Positions 40,851 through 50,038 of a stretch of DNA of 64,000 nt are shown here, one piece after another (position 1 is the stretch's first letter; each line of letters begins with the position of its first letter). Source of the DNA: Actinacidiphila sp965342175 (GTDB lineage Bacteria; Actinomycetota; Actinomycetes; Streptomycetales; Streptomycetaceae); the NCBI RefSeq assembly GCF_965342175.1, contig NZ_CBDRBL010000020.1, positions 1 through 64,000 on the forward strand. The letters are read 5' to 3'. The translations under genes were made by a program, and so were the position numbers. The notes under the pieces are model-generated. The model did not search any database. It had not been told where the DNA came from and worked only from the letters and a program-made list of their open reading frames with translations.

Positions 40851-41771
40851 TCAGGACTGGAGCTGCGGGATCTCGGCGCTCACGCCGGACTTGCCGAGCG
40901 TGGCGTCGTACGCCTTCTTCCAGTCGCCGTTGTCCTCGTGGTTCTTCAGGGCGTTGGTGACCGCGTCCTGCATGACCTTGTCGTCCTTGAGCAGGCCCAC
41001 GCCGTAGGGCTCCTCGGAGAACGGCTTGCCGAGGACCTCGAGGTTGGCCGGGTCCTGGGCGGCGTAGCCCTTGAGGATGGCGTCGTCGGTCGTCACCGCG
41101 TCCACCTGGCCGGAGAGGAGGTTCTGCACGCACAGCGAGTACGAGTCGTACTCGACCGGCTCGGCGCCGTAGCCGCCCTCCTTGATGCGCTGGATGGAGG
41201 TGGAACCGGTCGCCGAGCAGACCTTCTTGCCCTTGAGGTCGTCCGTGCTCTTGATGTCGCCGCCCTTCTTGACCAGGAGGTCCTGGCCCGCGACGAAGTA
41301 GGGGCCGGCGAAGGAGACGACCTTCTTGCGCTCGTCGTTGATCGTGTACGTGCCGACGTAGTAGTCGACCTGGCCGCCGGAGATGGCGGTCTCACGGTTG
41401 GCCGACTGGATCGTCTTGAACTCGATCTTGCTTTCGTCGAAGCCGAGGTCGGCGGCGATCATCTTGGCGATCTCGATGTCGAAGCCGGAGTACTTCTTGC
41501 TGCCCGGGTCCTGGTAGCCCAGGTTCGGCTGGTCGGCCTTGACGCCGACGACGAGCTTGCCGTTCTTCTTGATCCGGTCCCACGTCTTCGAGCCGGCCAG
41601 GTCCACACCGGTCTTGACGGTGTAGGCGGGCAGCGCGGCGGCGGGCGCGCTGCTGGAGGCGCCCTTGTCGGTGGAGCCCGAGGAGGGCGAGCCCTCCTTG
41701 CCGCACGCGGTGGCGGTGGCGGTCAGTGCCAGGACGGCCAGAGCGGCGGCGGCAGTGGTCTTGAACCTCAT
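40851..41771 (-). CDS. gluB: Glutamate-binding lipoprotein GluB
   Basis: A 306-residue SBP_bac_3 protein that captures glutamate outside the membrane for GluACD. A lipoprotein signal peptide ends at TATAC, with the lipid-attached cysteine at residue 23. The ligand-binding core has LVVGVKADQPNLGY, GFDIEIAKMIAADLGF, RETAISGGQVDYYVGTYTI and DDLKGKKVC. Two cysteines (in KKVCSATG and SLCVQNLL) probably form a disulphide. ATG 41771 has AAGGA upstream; an ATG nine bases earlier overlaps that box. The extracellular domain of the kinase encoded at 51856 is a clear paralogue. Confidence 0.95.
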   Translation of the reverse strand: MRFKTTAAAALAVLALTATATACGKEGSPSSGSTDKGASSSAPAAALPAYTVKTGVDLAGSKTWDRIKKNGKLVVGVKADQPNLGYQDPGSKKYSGFDIEIAKMIAADLGFDESKIEFKTIQSANRETAISGGQVDYYVGTYTINDERKKVVSFAGPYFVAGQDLLVKKGGDIKSTDDLKGKKVCSATGSTSIQRIKEGGYGAEPVEYDSYSLCVQNLLSGQVDAVTTDDAILKGYAAQDPANLEVLGKPFSEEPYGVGLLKDDKVMQDAVTNALKNHEDNGDWKKAYDATLGKSGVSAEIPQLQS

Positions 41772-41811
41772 CGTGATCATCCTTAGAGTCGGCGAACCGT
41801 CGGTGTCGCTC

Positions 41812-42588
41812 TCAGTGGTGAAGGATCTTCGAAAGGAAGTCCTTGGCCCGGTCGCTCCGGGGGTTGCTGAAGAACTGGTCGGGCGTCGCCTGCTCGACGA
41901 TCCGTCCGTCCGCCATGAAGACGACGCGGTTGGCGGCGGACCGGGCGAAGCCCATCTCGTGGGTGACGACAACCATCGTCATACCGTCGCGTGCGAGCTG
42001 CTGCATGACCTCCAGCACCTCGTTGATCATCTCCGGGTCGAGCGCCGAGGTCGGCTCGTCGAAGAGCATCACCTTCGGCTCCATCGCCAGCGCCCGGGCG
42101 ATCGCCACGCGCTGCTGCTGGCCACCGGAGAGCTGCGCCGGGTACTTGTCCGCCTGGCTGCCCACGCCTACCCGGTCCAGCAGGGCGCGGGCGCGTTCCT
42201 CGGCGGCCTTCTTGCCGACCTTGCGCACCTTGATCTGGCCGAGGGTGACGTTCTCCAGGACCGTCTTGTGGGCGAAGAGGTTGAAGGACTGGAAGACCAT
42301 GCCTACGTCGGCGCGCAGCCGGGCCAGCTCCCTGCCCTCCTGGGGCAGCGGCTTCCCGTCGATCGTGATCTTGCCCGAGTCGATCGTCTCCAGGCGGTTG
42401 ATCGCCCGGCACAGCGTCGACTTGCCCGACCCCGAGGGGCCGATGACGACCACCACCTCGCCGCGGCCGATGCTGAGGTCGATGTCCTGGAGCACGTGGA
42501 GCGCGCCGAAGTGCTTGTTCACGTCCTTCAGTACGACCAGGTCGTCGGACGCCGGCACGGCGTCCTCGGTCACCGGGACTTCGGTCAT
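41812..42588 (-). CDS. gluA: Glutamate ABC transporter ATPase GluA
   Basis: A 258-residue ABC ATPase of the polar amino acid class that powers GluCD. Walker A GPSGSGKS is at residues 50-57. The Q-loop (MVFQSFNLFAH), signature LSGGQQQR, Walker B VMLFDEPTSALD and H-loop VVVTHE are all intact. ATG 42588 with GGAG nine bases upstream is preferred; ATG 42603 five codons earlier has GAGG directly adjoining it. First gene of gluABCD, divergent from gluR. Confidence 0.95.
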   Translation of the reverse strand: MTEVPVTEDAVPASDDLVVLKDVNKHFGALHVLQDIDLSIGRGEVVVVIGPSGSGKSTLCRAINRLETIDSGKITIDGKPLPQEGRELARLRADVGMVFQSFNLFAHKTVLENVTLGQIKVRKVGKKAAEERARALLDRVGVGSQADKYPAQLSGGQQQRVAIARALAMEPKVMLFDEPTSALDPEMINEVLEVMQQLARDGMTMVVVTHEMGFARSAANRVVFMADGRIVEQATPDQFFSNPRSDRAKDFLSKILHH

Positions 42589-42625
42589 CGGCGTGTGCTC
42601 CATCCTCGTCGGTTGACCAGACCTT

Positions 42626-42662
42626 GGTGATCACCCTATTGACGCTTGGTAAACCGAGTCAG
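42626..42662 (-). promoter_or_regulatory. gluA promoter with overlapping palindrome
   Basis: On the minus strand CTGACT (42657-42662), 18 bases, then TAGGGT (42633-42638) make a plausible promoter. GGTGATCACC, a perfect 10-bp palindrome at 42626-42635, overlaps the -10 and the expected transcript start. It is a candidate operator in the interval between gluA and gluR. Confidence 0.5.
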
Positions 42663-42876
42663 CACATCTGAGGGGAACTTGAGCATTACGATCCGGTCAC
42701 CGACTGGCGCAAAAGGCGCACTGTGGGTGAGCCCGGCCGGTTGCCGCAGCGTACCGGCTCAGTAACAGTCACCGCGCGGGCCCGGGCGGCGCTTGACGCG
42801 AACGTGGCCCATCGGCGTGTATTCGGGGGAGCACGACCGACGGGGCGTGCGGGGCCGAGCCGTGGGAGGTCACCGG

Positions 42877-43584
42877 ATGAGGCTGCTGCTCGTGGAGGAC
42901 GACCACCGGGTCGCCGCCGCGCTGTCCGCCGTGCTGGCCAAGCACGGGTTGCAGGTCACGCACGCCCGCAGCGGCGAGGAGGCGCTGCACGCGCTGCTGC
43001 CCGACCACGGGCCCGGCTTCGACGTGGTGCTGCTCGACCTCGGCCTGCCCGACCAGGACGGCTTCGAGGTGTGCAGTCGCATCCGGGTGCGCACCGCCGT
43101 TCCCGTGATCATGGTGACCGCCCGGGCCGACGTGCGCTCCCGCATCCACGGCCTCAACCTCGGCGCCGACGACTACGTGGTGAAGCCGTACGACACCGGG
43201 GAACTGCTCGCGCGCATCCACGCCGTCTGCCGTCGCAAGGCGCAGTCGGTGCCGGCGGAGGCCGTCGCGGAGGGCGCGCGGACGCCCGGCGTGATCGCAC
43301 TCGGCCCGGTCCGGGTGGAGTTGGCCACCCGCCAGGTCACCGTCGGCGAGGATCCGGTCGCACTGACCCGCAAGGAGTTCGACCTCCTCGCGATGCTCGC
43401 GCAGCGGCCGGGTGTGGTCTTCCGCCGTGAGCAGATCATCACCGAGGTGTGGCGCACGAGTTGGGAGGGGACGGGGCGCACGCTGGAGGTGCATGTGGCG
43501 TCGCTGCGGTCCAAGCTGCGTCTGCCCGCCCTGATCGAGACCGTGCGCGGGGTCGGGTACCGCCTCGTCGTGCCCTCTTCCTAG
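42877..43584 (+). CDS. gluR: OmpR-family response regulator GluR
   Basis: A 235-residue regulator: receiver domain with EDD at 7-9, phosphorylation site D54 in LLDLGLPDQDGF, and K in VVKPYDTGEL. A C-terminal winged helix follows (LTRKEFDLLAMLAQRPGVVFRREQII, VASLRSKLR). It is divergent from gluABCD and followed by its kinase, the same arrangement as the S. coelicolor GluR-GluK system reported to sense glutamate and control its uptake. ATG 42877 has GGGAGGT upstream. A TTGACG at 42793 may be part of its promoter. Confidence 0.9.
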   Translation: MRLLLVEDDHRVAAALSAVLAKHGLQVTHARSGEEALHALLPDHGPGFDVVLLDLGLPDQDGFEVCSRIRVRTAVPVIMVTARADVRSRIHGLNLGADDYVVKPYDTGELLARIHAVCRRKAQSVPAEAVAEGARTPGVIALGPVRVELATRQVTVGEDPVALTRKEFDLLAMLAQRPGVVFRREQIITEVWRTSWEGTGRTLEVHVASLRSKLRLPALIETVRGVGYRLVVPSS

Positions 43585-43598
43585 GAGACCGCCCTTCC

Positions 43599-44987
43599 GT
43601 GCGTACCCGGCTGCTGCCGCTGCTCATCGTGCTGATGGCCGGTGTGCTGCTCGCGCTCGGCTTCCCGCTCGCCGCCAGCCTTGCCACCGCCGAGCAGCAG
43701 CGGGTCGTCGTCGACCGCATCGACGACACCGCGCGCTTCGCCGCGCTCGCGCAGTACGTCAGCACCGACGGCGGTGGCGAACGGGAGGCCACGCTGCGGG
43801 CGGAGATGCTGCAGTATCACGACGTGTACGGCATCAGGGCCGGCGTCTTCGACCGCGACGGCAAGCCGATCACCTCCGCCCCGTCCGGCTGGACGCTGCC
43901 GACCGGCGGCGAGGCCTTCACCGCGTACCGCGAGGCCCTCGCCGGGCGGCGCAGCCACGACGCCGGGCAGATCTGGCCCTGGCAGCACCGTTCGCTGCCC
44001 GTCGCCTCCCCGGTCGTCCGGGACGGGGACGTCGTCGCGGTGGTGCTCACCGACTCGCCGGCCGGCGCCATGCGCTCGCGCATCCTGCGCGGCTGGCTGC
44101 TGCTGGCGGCCGGGGAACTGGCCGCGATGGCCGTGGCCGTCATGGCCGCCTTCCGGCTGACCGGCTGGGTGCTGCGCCCGGTGCGGATCCTGGACCGGGT
44201 CACCCACGACATCGCCACCGGCCGCATGAAGTCCCGGGTGGCGGTCTCCGGAGGGCCGCCCGAGCTGCGGCGCCTGGCGCGTTCCTTCAACGAGATGGCC
44301 GACAACGTCGAGGAGGTCCTCGACCAGCAGCGGGCTTTCGTCGCCGACGCCTCCCACCAGTTGCGCAACCCGCTGTCCGCACTGCTGCTGCGGATCGATC
44401 TGCTGGCCCTGGAACTGCCCGACGGCCACGCGGAGGTCGCCTCGGTCCGGGAGGAGGGCAAGCGCCTCGCCTCGGTCCTGGAGGACCTGCTGGGCCTTGC
44501 CACCGCCGAGCACGCGGAGGCCAACCTCGCTCTGACCGACATCGCCGCCCTCGCCGCCGAACGCGTCGAGGCATGGCGGCCGGTCGCCGAGCGCGACGGC
44601 GTGGAACTGCGCTACGGGGGCGCGGCCGCCGTGACCGGCTGGGCAGACCCGGTGGCGCTGTCCAGCGCCCTCGACGCCGTGATCGACAACGCCGTGAAGT
44701 TCACGCCGAGCGGTGAACGGGTCACGGTCACCACCGCACCGCGGGGCGGCCCCGGCGCCGTCGACGTGACGGTCTGCGACGGCGGCCCTGGCCTGACCGA
44801 GGACGAACTCGTCCGGATCGGCGACCGCTTCTGGCGCAGCCCCCGCCACCAGAACGTCGACGGCTCGGGCCTGGGACTGTCCATCGCGCGGGTCCTGCTG
44901 GCCCAGGGCGGGGGCCGCATCGCCTATGCCCCGAACGAGCCCTACGGGCTGCGGGTCACTCTCACGGTGCCGCGCACGGCTCCCTGA
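43599..44987 (+). CDS. gluK: Sensor histidine kinase GluK
   Basis: A 462-residue kinase with two membrane segments (about residues 4-26 and 165-188). An external domain of about 140 residues lies between them. HAMP (about 190-240), HisKA with VADASHQLRNPLSALLLR, and HATPase (DNAVKFTPSGE, GGPGLTEDE, GSGLGLSIARVLLAQGGG) follow. The phospho-acceptor is the His in ASHQLRNP. GTG 43599 has TAGGAG upstream, 14 bases after gluR. The end overlaps the convergent GntR-type gene by 26 bases. The external domain does not resemble GluB, so glutamate recognition, if direct, uses another fold. Confidence 0.9.
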   Translation: MRTRLLPLLIVLMAGVLLALGFPLAASLATAEQQRVVVDRIDDTARFAALAQYVSTDGGGEREATLRAEMLQYHDVYGIRAGVFDRDGKPITSAPSGWTLPTGGEAFTAYREALAGRRSHDAGQIWPWQHRSLPVASPVVRDGDVVAVVLTDSPAGAMRSRILRGWLLLAAGELAAMAVAVMAAFRLTGWVLRPVRILDRVTHDIATGRMKSRVAVSGGPPELRRLARSFNEMADNVEEVLDQQRAFVADASHQLRNPLSALLLRIDLLALELPDGHAEVASVREEGKRLASVLEDLLGLATAEHAEANLALTDIAALAAERVEAWRPVAERDGVELRYGGAAAVTGWADPVALSSALDAVIDNAVKFTPSGERVTVTTAPRGGPGAVDVTVCDGGPGLTEDELVRIGDRFWRSPRHQNVDGSGLGLSIARVLLAQGGGRIAYAPNEPYGLRVTLTVPRTAP

Positions 44988-45729
44988 GCCCGGGGCCGGC
45001 CTGGCGGGCCAGGGGGTTGGAGCCGATGGAGTTGTGGATGCTGAAGTTGACGGCGTCGGAGCGGTAGCGGTCGTCCGACCACTCCACCGGGCGGCCCTGA
45101 CGGGTGGTGGTGACCCGGCGGACCCGCAGCAGCGGGCTGCCGCGTCGCACGCCCAGCAGTGCGCTGTCCCGGGTACCGGCCGCGACCGCGTCGATCAGGT
45201 GCTCCCCGTAGGCGAAGACCAGACCGGTGTCGTCGTACAGCCGCTGGGTGACCGACTCGCAGTCCGGCTCTATGCGCAGCACGGCCGGAGCGATCCAGTC
45301 GGCGTAGGTCGTGCGCTCCACCAGGACGCGTTCACCGTCCAGGCCGCGAACCCGCAACACGTACAGGACGTCGGCGCCCGCGCGCAGGTGAAGGCGGGTG
45401 GCGTCCTCGGCGGTGGCAGGCCGGGTCTCGGTGTGCACCACGGCGCCGGTTGCGGCGCGGCCCATGGCCCGCGCCCACTGGGCGAAGCTGCGCAGCTCCG
45501 CGAAGCTCTGGCTGCGCCGGCTGGCCAGCACGACCCGGCGGGCGCCCTGGCGGGAGCCGATCAGCCCCTCCGCGGTCAGCGCGGCGACCGCCTGGCGCAC
45601 GGTGCCGCGGGAGACGCCGTAGCGGGCGGCCAGTGCGGTCTCCGCGGGGAGCAGGGCGCCGACCGTGTACTCCTCGTCGTCTATGGCCCGCCGGAGCTCC
45701 TCGGCGATCTGCTCATGCCGCGCCGCCAC
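44962..45729 (-). CDS. GntR/HutC-family transcriptional regulator
   Basis: A 255-residue repressor-type protein. The N-terminal winged helix-turn-helix (LLPAETALAARYGVSRGTVRQAVAALTAEGLI) is followed by a UTRA ligand-binding domain (about 80-240). HutC-type members respond to small organic ligands, often phosphosugars or phosphonates. Start is GTG 45729 behind AAGGGGGC. It is divergent from an ABC importer operon, and a 16-bp palindrome of the kind bound by HutC-type regulators lies between them, so it probably controls that operon. Its 3' end overlaps gluK on the opposite strand. Confidence 0.9.
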   Translation of the reverse strand: MAARHEQIAEELRRAIDDEEYTVGALLPAETALAARYGVSRGTVRQAVAALTAEGLIGSRQGARRVVLASRRSQSFAELRSFAQWARAMGRAATGAVVHTETRPATAEDATRLHLRAGADVLYVLRVRGLDGERVLVERTTYADWIAPAVLRIEPDCESVTQRLYDDTGLVFAYGEHLIDAVAAGTRDSALLGVRRGSPLLRVRRVTTTRQGRPVEWSDDRYRSDAVNFSIHNSIGSNPLARQAGPGLREPCAAP

Positions 45730-45934
45730 CGCGCCCCCTTCTGTTCAACCGCAATCTGCGCACAACACCGCTCAGCGTAGACGAGTCGGGCGACGGTCGC
45801 TCGCGGGGCTGCGCGGCGGCCGGACATCTCCGCCGGCTCCGTGACGGAAGAAGGGACGACCGCCCTCTGCGGGCTCGTCCCGGTTAGCCCGCCGTTCACG
45901 GACAGGCCATCGGAGCACGGCCTACTGAGAGCCA

Positions 45935-45950
45935 ACTTGTTCGGACAAGT
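45935..45950 (+). promoter_or_regulatory. GntR-type operator palindrome
   Basis: ACTTGTTCGGACAAGT has perfect ACTTGT/ACAAGT halves around TCGG. Its layout is that of HutC/DasR operators (AC-N12-GT, 16 bp). It lies 52 bases before the GTG start of the importer operon and downstream of the divergent regulator's start. The expected promoter lies around it. Confidence 0.7.
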
Positions 45951-46001
45951 CGAATTGCTCGCCGACCTCCCAGGACCCGACTTCCCCCTCAGGAGACTTC
46001 C

Positions 46002-47162
46002 GTGCCCGCGTCCCTTCCGAAGGCGGCAGCCCTCGCCGCCGGCCTCGCCGTGACCGCGCTGGCGCTCAGCGCATGCGGCTCGGCTCCCACCACTCAGACC
46101 ACCACCGGCGGAAAGAACGGCACGAGTGCGGCCACCGCGACCTCTGCCGAGGAGTTCGGCGGCATGGACGCGTTGATCGCCGCCGCCAAGAAGGAGGGCA
46201 CGCTCAACGCGATCGCCCTGCCCCGCGACTGGGCGAACTACGGCGCGCTGATCGACGGCTTCACCAAGAAGTACGGCATCAAGGTCCAGGTGGAGAACCC
46301 CGACGGTTCCAGCCAGGACGAGATCAACGCCGTCACCTCCCGCAAGGGCCAGGGCCGTGCCCCCGACGTCCTCGACCTCGGCACCTCCTTCGCCATCAGC
46401 GCCGCCCAGCAGGGTCTGCTCGCCCCCTACGAGGTCGCCGCTTTCGACGGCATCCCCGCCGCCCAGAAGGACGCCCGGGCCCGCTGGTACAACGACTACG
46501 GCGGCTACGTCTCCATCGGGTGCGACGCCAAGCGCGTCAAGAACTGCCCGACCTCCTTCGCCGATCTCCTCAAGCCCGAGTACAAGGGCAAGGTCGCCCT
46601 CAACGGCAACCCCACCAAGGCCGCCTCCGCTTTCGGCGGCGTCTTCGCGGCGGCGCTCGCCAACGGCGGTTCCCTCGACGACATCCAGCCCGGCCTGGAC
46701 TTCTTCGGCAAGCTCAAGAAGAACGGCAACTACAACCCCGTGGAGTCCACCCCGGCCACGATCGAAAAGGGTGAGACCCCGATCAGCATCGACTGGGACT
46801 ACCTCAACGCCGGCTACGCCGAGGAGTTCGCCGGCAAGGGGGTGGACTGGAAGGTCTCCGTCCCGACCGACGGCCAGTACGCCCAGTTCTACGCCCAGGC
46901 GATCAACAAGGACGCCCCGCACCCGGCGGCCGCCCGCCTGTGGCAGGAGTACCTCTACAGCCCCGAGGGGCAGAACCTCTGGCTCGCCGGCTTCGCGCGC
47001 CCCGTCCTGATGCCCGCCATGGACAAGGCCGGCACCCTCGACAGGACCGCCGCCGCCAAGCTCCCCGCGGTCACCGGCACCCCGTCCTTCCCGACCGAGG
47101 ACCAGCAGGCCAAGGCCAAGGAAGTGCTGGCCCAGGGCTGGGGCAAGGCCGTCTCCGGATGA
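46002..47162 (+). CDS. ABC transporter substrate-binding lipoprotein
   Basis: A 386-residue binding protein of the PotD/AfuA/PhnS (Fe3+, polyamine, 2-aminoethylphosphonate) superfamily. The signal peptide ends in a lipobox LSAC (cysteine 25), followed by a Thr/Gly-rich linker. The binding core begins MDALIAAAKKEGTLN and includes YGGYVSIGCDAKRV, KPEYKGKVALNGNP and TPISIDWDYLNAGY. Ligand cannot be read from sequence; iron-type tyrosine pairs are not obvious. The phosphatase/phosphodiesterase fusion at the operon end favours a phosphorylated organic ligand. GTG 46002 has AGGAGACTT. Overlaps the next gene (ATGA). Confidence 0.88.
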   Translation: MPASLPKAAALAAGLAVTALALSACGSAPTTQTTTGGKNGTSAATATSAEEFGGMDALIAAAKKEGTLNAIALPRDWANYGALIDGFTKKYGIKVQVENPDGSSQDEINAVTSRKGQGRAPDVLDLGTSFAISAAQQGLLAPYEVAAFDGIPAAQKDARARWYNDYGGYVSIGCDAKRVKNCPTSFADLLKPEYKGKVALNGNPTKAASAFGGVFAAALANGGSLDDIQPGLDFFGKLKKNGNYNPVESTPATIEKGETPISIDWDYLNAGYAEEFAGKGVDWKVSVPTDGQYAQFYAQAINKDAPHPAAARLWQEYLYSPEGQNLWLAGFARPVLMPAMDKAGTLDRTAAAKLPAVTGTPSFPTEDQQAKAKEVLAQGWGKAVSG

Positions 47163-48070
47163 CCGGCCCGATGACCGCCACCGAGGCGCCCGTCGCCGCC
47201 ACTGCCGGGGCCGCCGCCCCGGCGCGGCGGCGGCGCTCGGCCGGCCGGCTCGCGGTGCTCCCGCTGCTCGTCTTCGTGGCGATCGGCTTCGGGGCCCCAG
47301 CGGTCGCCATGCTGAACGGCGCCTTCACCGTCAAGGACCCCGCGAGCGGGGCCTCCTCGTACACCACGGCGAACCTGACGGCCTCACTGCAGGGCGCTTA
47401 CCTCACCGCCCTGTGGGGCAGCGTCAAGCTGTCCGCGGTCTCCGCCGCCATCGGCGCGTTGCTCGGGCTGCTGCTCGCGCAGGCAGTGGTGACCTCGCGG
47501 TACCGCGCGCTGCGCGAGGCCGTGCTCACCGCCTCCGGTGTGCTCGCCAACTTCGGCGGTGTGCCCCTGGCCTTCGCCTTCGTGGCCACCCTGGGCAACT
47601 CCGGCGTGCTCACCCGTCATCTGGGCCTCGCGGACCACGGATGGAGCCTCTACAGCTTCTGGGGCCTGGTCATCGTCTACCTCTACTTCCTCATCCCGCT
47701 CATGGTGCTCACCGTGACCCCGGCGCTGGAGGGGCTGCGGGTCCAGTGGCGCGAGGCGGCCCAGAACAACGGCGCCACCAACGCCCAGTACTGGCGGCAC
47801 GTGGCCCTGCCCGTGCTGGCCCCCGCGCTCCTCGGCGGCCTGGTGCTGCTCTTCGGCAGCGCCTTCGCCGCCTACGCCACCGCCGCGGCGATGGTCGGCA
47901 GCTCGGTGCCGCTGGTCACGCTGCAGATCGCCGACGCCATCTCCGGCAACGTCCTGGTCGGGCAGGAGAACGTCGCTCTCGCTCTCAGCCTGGACATGGT
48001 CGTCGTCGCCGGCCTGGTCATGGCGGTCCATCTGCCCCTGCAACGACGGAGCGCGCGATGGCTGGTCTGA
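47159..48070 (+). CDS. ABC transporter permease subunit 1
   Basis: A 303-residue permease of the spermidine/2-aminoethylphosphonate type (PotB/PhnU-like) with six hydrophobic segments. Its ATPase-docking loop reads EGLRVQWREAAQNNGATNAQYWRHVALPVL. Translation is coupled to the binding-protein gene through an ATGA overlap. A second ATG at 47171 is possible. A start at 47159 gives an Ala-rich basic N-terminal tail before the first helix. Confidence 0.88.
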   Translation: MTGPMTATEAPVAATAGAAAPARRRRSAGRLAVLPLLVFVAIGFGAPAVAMLNGAFTVKDPASGASSYTTANLTASLQGAYLTALWGSVKLSAVSAAIGALLGLLLAQAVVTSRYRALREAVLTASGVLANFGGVPLAFAFVATLGNSGVLTRHLGLADHGWSLYSFWGLVIVYLYFLIPLMVLTVTPALEGLRVQWREAAQNNGATNAQYWRHVALPVLAPALLGGLVLLFGSAFAAYATAAAMVGSSVPLVTLQIADAISGNVLVGQENVALALSLDMVVVAGLVMAVHLPLQRRSARWLV

Positions 48071-48894
48071 CCCGAGCACCGTTCCGGCCCGGGCGAAGCC
48101 TCGTCCTCGCGGGCGCCGGTCTCTATTTCCTGCTGCCGCTGGCGGCCTCGATGGTCTTCACGGTCGACGTCCCCGGCGAAGGCGTCACCTTCGACGCGTA
48201 TGGGCAGATCCTGGGTGCCGAGGGCTTCACCTCCAGCCTGCTTCTCTCTCTGGAGCTGGCGGCCGCCACCATCGCCGTCGTCCTGCTGCTGATGGTCCCG
48301 GCCATGGTGGGCCTGCGGCTGTCCGCGCCCCGGCTGCGCCCGGTGGTCGAGATCGTCTGCTCGCTGCCTCTGGTCGTGCCGCCGATCGCGCTGGTCGCCG
48401 GGGTGAGCAGCGTTCTCCGCTGGGGGCCCGAGCACCTGGCCAGTACGCCGCTGTACCAGACCTTCGTGGCCGTACAGAACCCCTCCTTCCCGGTCGTCCT
48501 CGTCCTCACCTACGTCGTGATGGCGCTGCCCTTCGTGTACCGCGCCCTGGACGCCGGACTTCGGGCGGTGGACGTCCGCACCCTGGTCGAGGCGGCCCGC
48601 TCCTGCGGCGCCGACTGGCCGCGCGCGCTGGTCCGGGTCGTCCTGCCCAACCTGCGCGGGGCGCTGCTGAGCGCCTCCTTCCTCACCCTCGCCCTGGTGC
48701 TCGGAGAGTTCACCGTCGCCCAGGTGCTGGGCTTCCAGCCCTTCGCGGTGTGGATCGTCACGGTCAGCGGCTCGCAGGCCCAGCTCTCGGTGGCCGTCTC
48801 GGTGCTCAGCCTGCTGGTCACCTGGGCTCTGCTGCTCGTCCTGGCCGCCGTCGGCGGACGCCGTCCCATCTCGCGTACCGACTCCCGGAAGTGA
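48058..48894 (+). CDS. ABC transporter permease subunit 2
   Basis: A 278-residue partner permease (PotC/PhnV-like) with six hydrophobic segments. The docking loop is VRTLVEAARSCGADWPRALVRVVLPNLRGALLSA. Its start lies inside the last codons of permease 1 (13-base overlap), so the two are made in step. It is followed by the ATPase gene after seven bases. Confidence 0.88.
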   Translation: MAGLTRAPFRPGRSLVLAGAGLYFLLPLAASMVFTVDVPGEGVTFDAYGQILGAEGFTSSLLLSLELAAATIAVVLLLMVPAMVGLRLSAPRLRPVVEIVCSLPLVVPPIALVAGVSSVLRWGPEHLASTPLYQTFVAVQNPSFPVVLVLTYVVMALPFVYRALDAGLRAVDVRTLVEAARSCGADWPRALVRVVLPNLRGALLSASFLTLALVLGEFTVAQVLGFQPFAVWIVTVSGSQAQLSVAVSVLSLLVTWALLLVLAAVGGRRPISRTDSRK

Positions 48895-48901
48895 CGAAGA
48901 C

Positions 48902-49993
48902 ATGACCGACACCGTCCCTGCCCCGGCCGACGCGGCCCCGGCCGTGCCCGGCGGCGCCACCGTCGAGTTCCGGGCGCTGCGCCGCGCCTTCGGCCCCACC
49001 ACCGCCCTCGACGGGCTGGACCTGACCGTCCGGCCCGGTGAACTCCTCGCCCTGCTCGGTCCTTCCGGTTGCGGGAAGACCACCGCGCTGCGGATGCTCG
49101 CCGGCTTCGAGCACCCCGACTCCGGTCAGGTGCTGGTCGACGGCAAGGACGTCACCAGGATTCCCGCGCACCGCCGGGACGCGGGCATGGTCTTCCAGTC
49201 CTACAGCCTCTTCCCGCACCTGAGCGCCGCCGACAACGTCGCCTTCGGGCTGCGCATGCGCAAGGTAGGCGCCGCCGAGCGGCGCGCCCGCGCCGCCGAA
49301 CTGCTGGAGCTCGTCGGCCTGCCGGACCACCGGGACCGCTACCCTCACCAGCTCTCCGGCGGCCAGCAGCAGCGCGTGGCGCTCGCCCGCGCCCTGGCGC
49401 TGCGGCCGCGCGTCCTGCTCCTGGACGAGCCGCTCAGCGCGCTGGACGCCAAGGTGCGCACCGCCTTGCGCGAGGAGATCCGCCGCCTGCAGCGCGAACT
49501 CGGCATCACCACGCTCTTCGTGACGCATGACCAGGAGGAGGCGCTGTCCATGGCGGACCGCGTCGCCGTCATGAGCGCCGGGCGGCTGGAGCAGTGCGCC
49601 GCCCCCGCCGAGCTGTACGGCCGCCCCGCCACCGCCTTCGTCGCCGAGTTCGTCGGCACCAACAGCCGTCTGCCGGGCCGGCTCGTCGGCGACGGCCAGG
49701 TCGAGGTCCTCGGCCGGCGACTCCCCGCCCAGGGCGATCTGGCCGCCGGCGCCGAGGTGGACGTCCTCGTCCGGCCCGAGGCGGTGCGCGTGAACGCCGA
49801 CTCCGACGGCGACGCACGTGTCGTGGCGGCCTCCTTCCTGGGCGCCGTCACCAGGGTGACCGTGCGACTGGCCGACGGCACCCCGGTCAAGGCGGACCTG
49901 GCCGGCGACGAGGCCGCCGCCCTGCCGCCGGGCGCCCTCGTCACCGTGTCCCTGCCCGACCGTCCCGTCCTGGTCACCGCGCGCGCCGTCTGA
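48902..49993 (+). CDS. ABC transporter ATP-binding protein with TOBE domain
   Basis: A 363-residue ATPase of the PotA/FbpC/PhnT class. Walker A GPSGCGKT is at 53-60; MVFQSYSLFPHLS, LSGGQQQR, LLLDEPLSALDAKVR and LFVTHDQEEALSMADR are intact. A C-terminal TOBE domain (about 275-360) is typical of importers regulated by substrate or by EIIA-like proteins. It completes a one-SBP, two-permease, one-ATPase importer. ATG 48902 has GGAAGTGACGA upstream. Confidence 0.92.
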   Translation: MTDTVPAPADAAPAVPGGATVEFRALRRAFGPTTALDGLDLTVRPGELLALLGPSGCGKTTALRMLAGFEHPDSGQVLVDGKDVTRIPAHRRDAGMVFQSYSLFPHLSAADNVAFGLRMRKVGAAERRARAAELLELVGLPDHRDRYPHQLSGGQQQRVALARALALRPRVLLLDEPLSALDAKVRTALREEIRRLQRELGITTLFVTHDQEEALSMADRVAVMSAGRLEQCAAPAELYGRPATAFVAEFVGTNSRLPGRLVGDGQVEVLGRRLPAQGDLAAGAEVDVLVRPEAVRVNADSDGDARVVAASFLGAVTRVTVRLADGTPVKADLAGDEAAALPPGALVTVSLPDRPVLVTARAV

Positions 49994-50038
49994 CCGGCTG
50001 CACCGCCGGCCCCCTCACCCCCCATGAAAGAGAACCCC

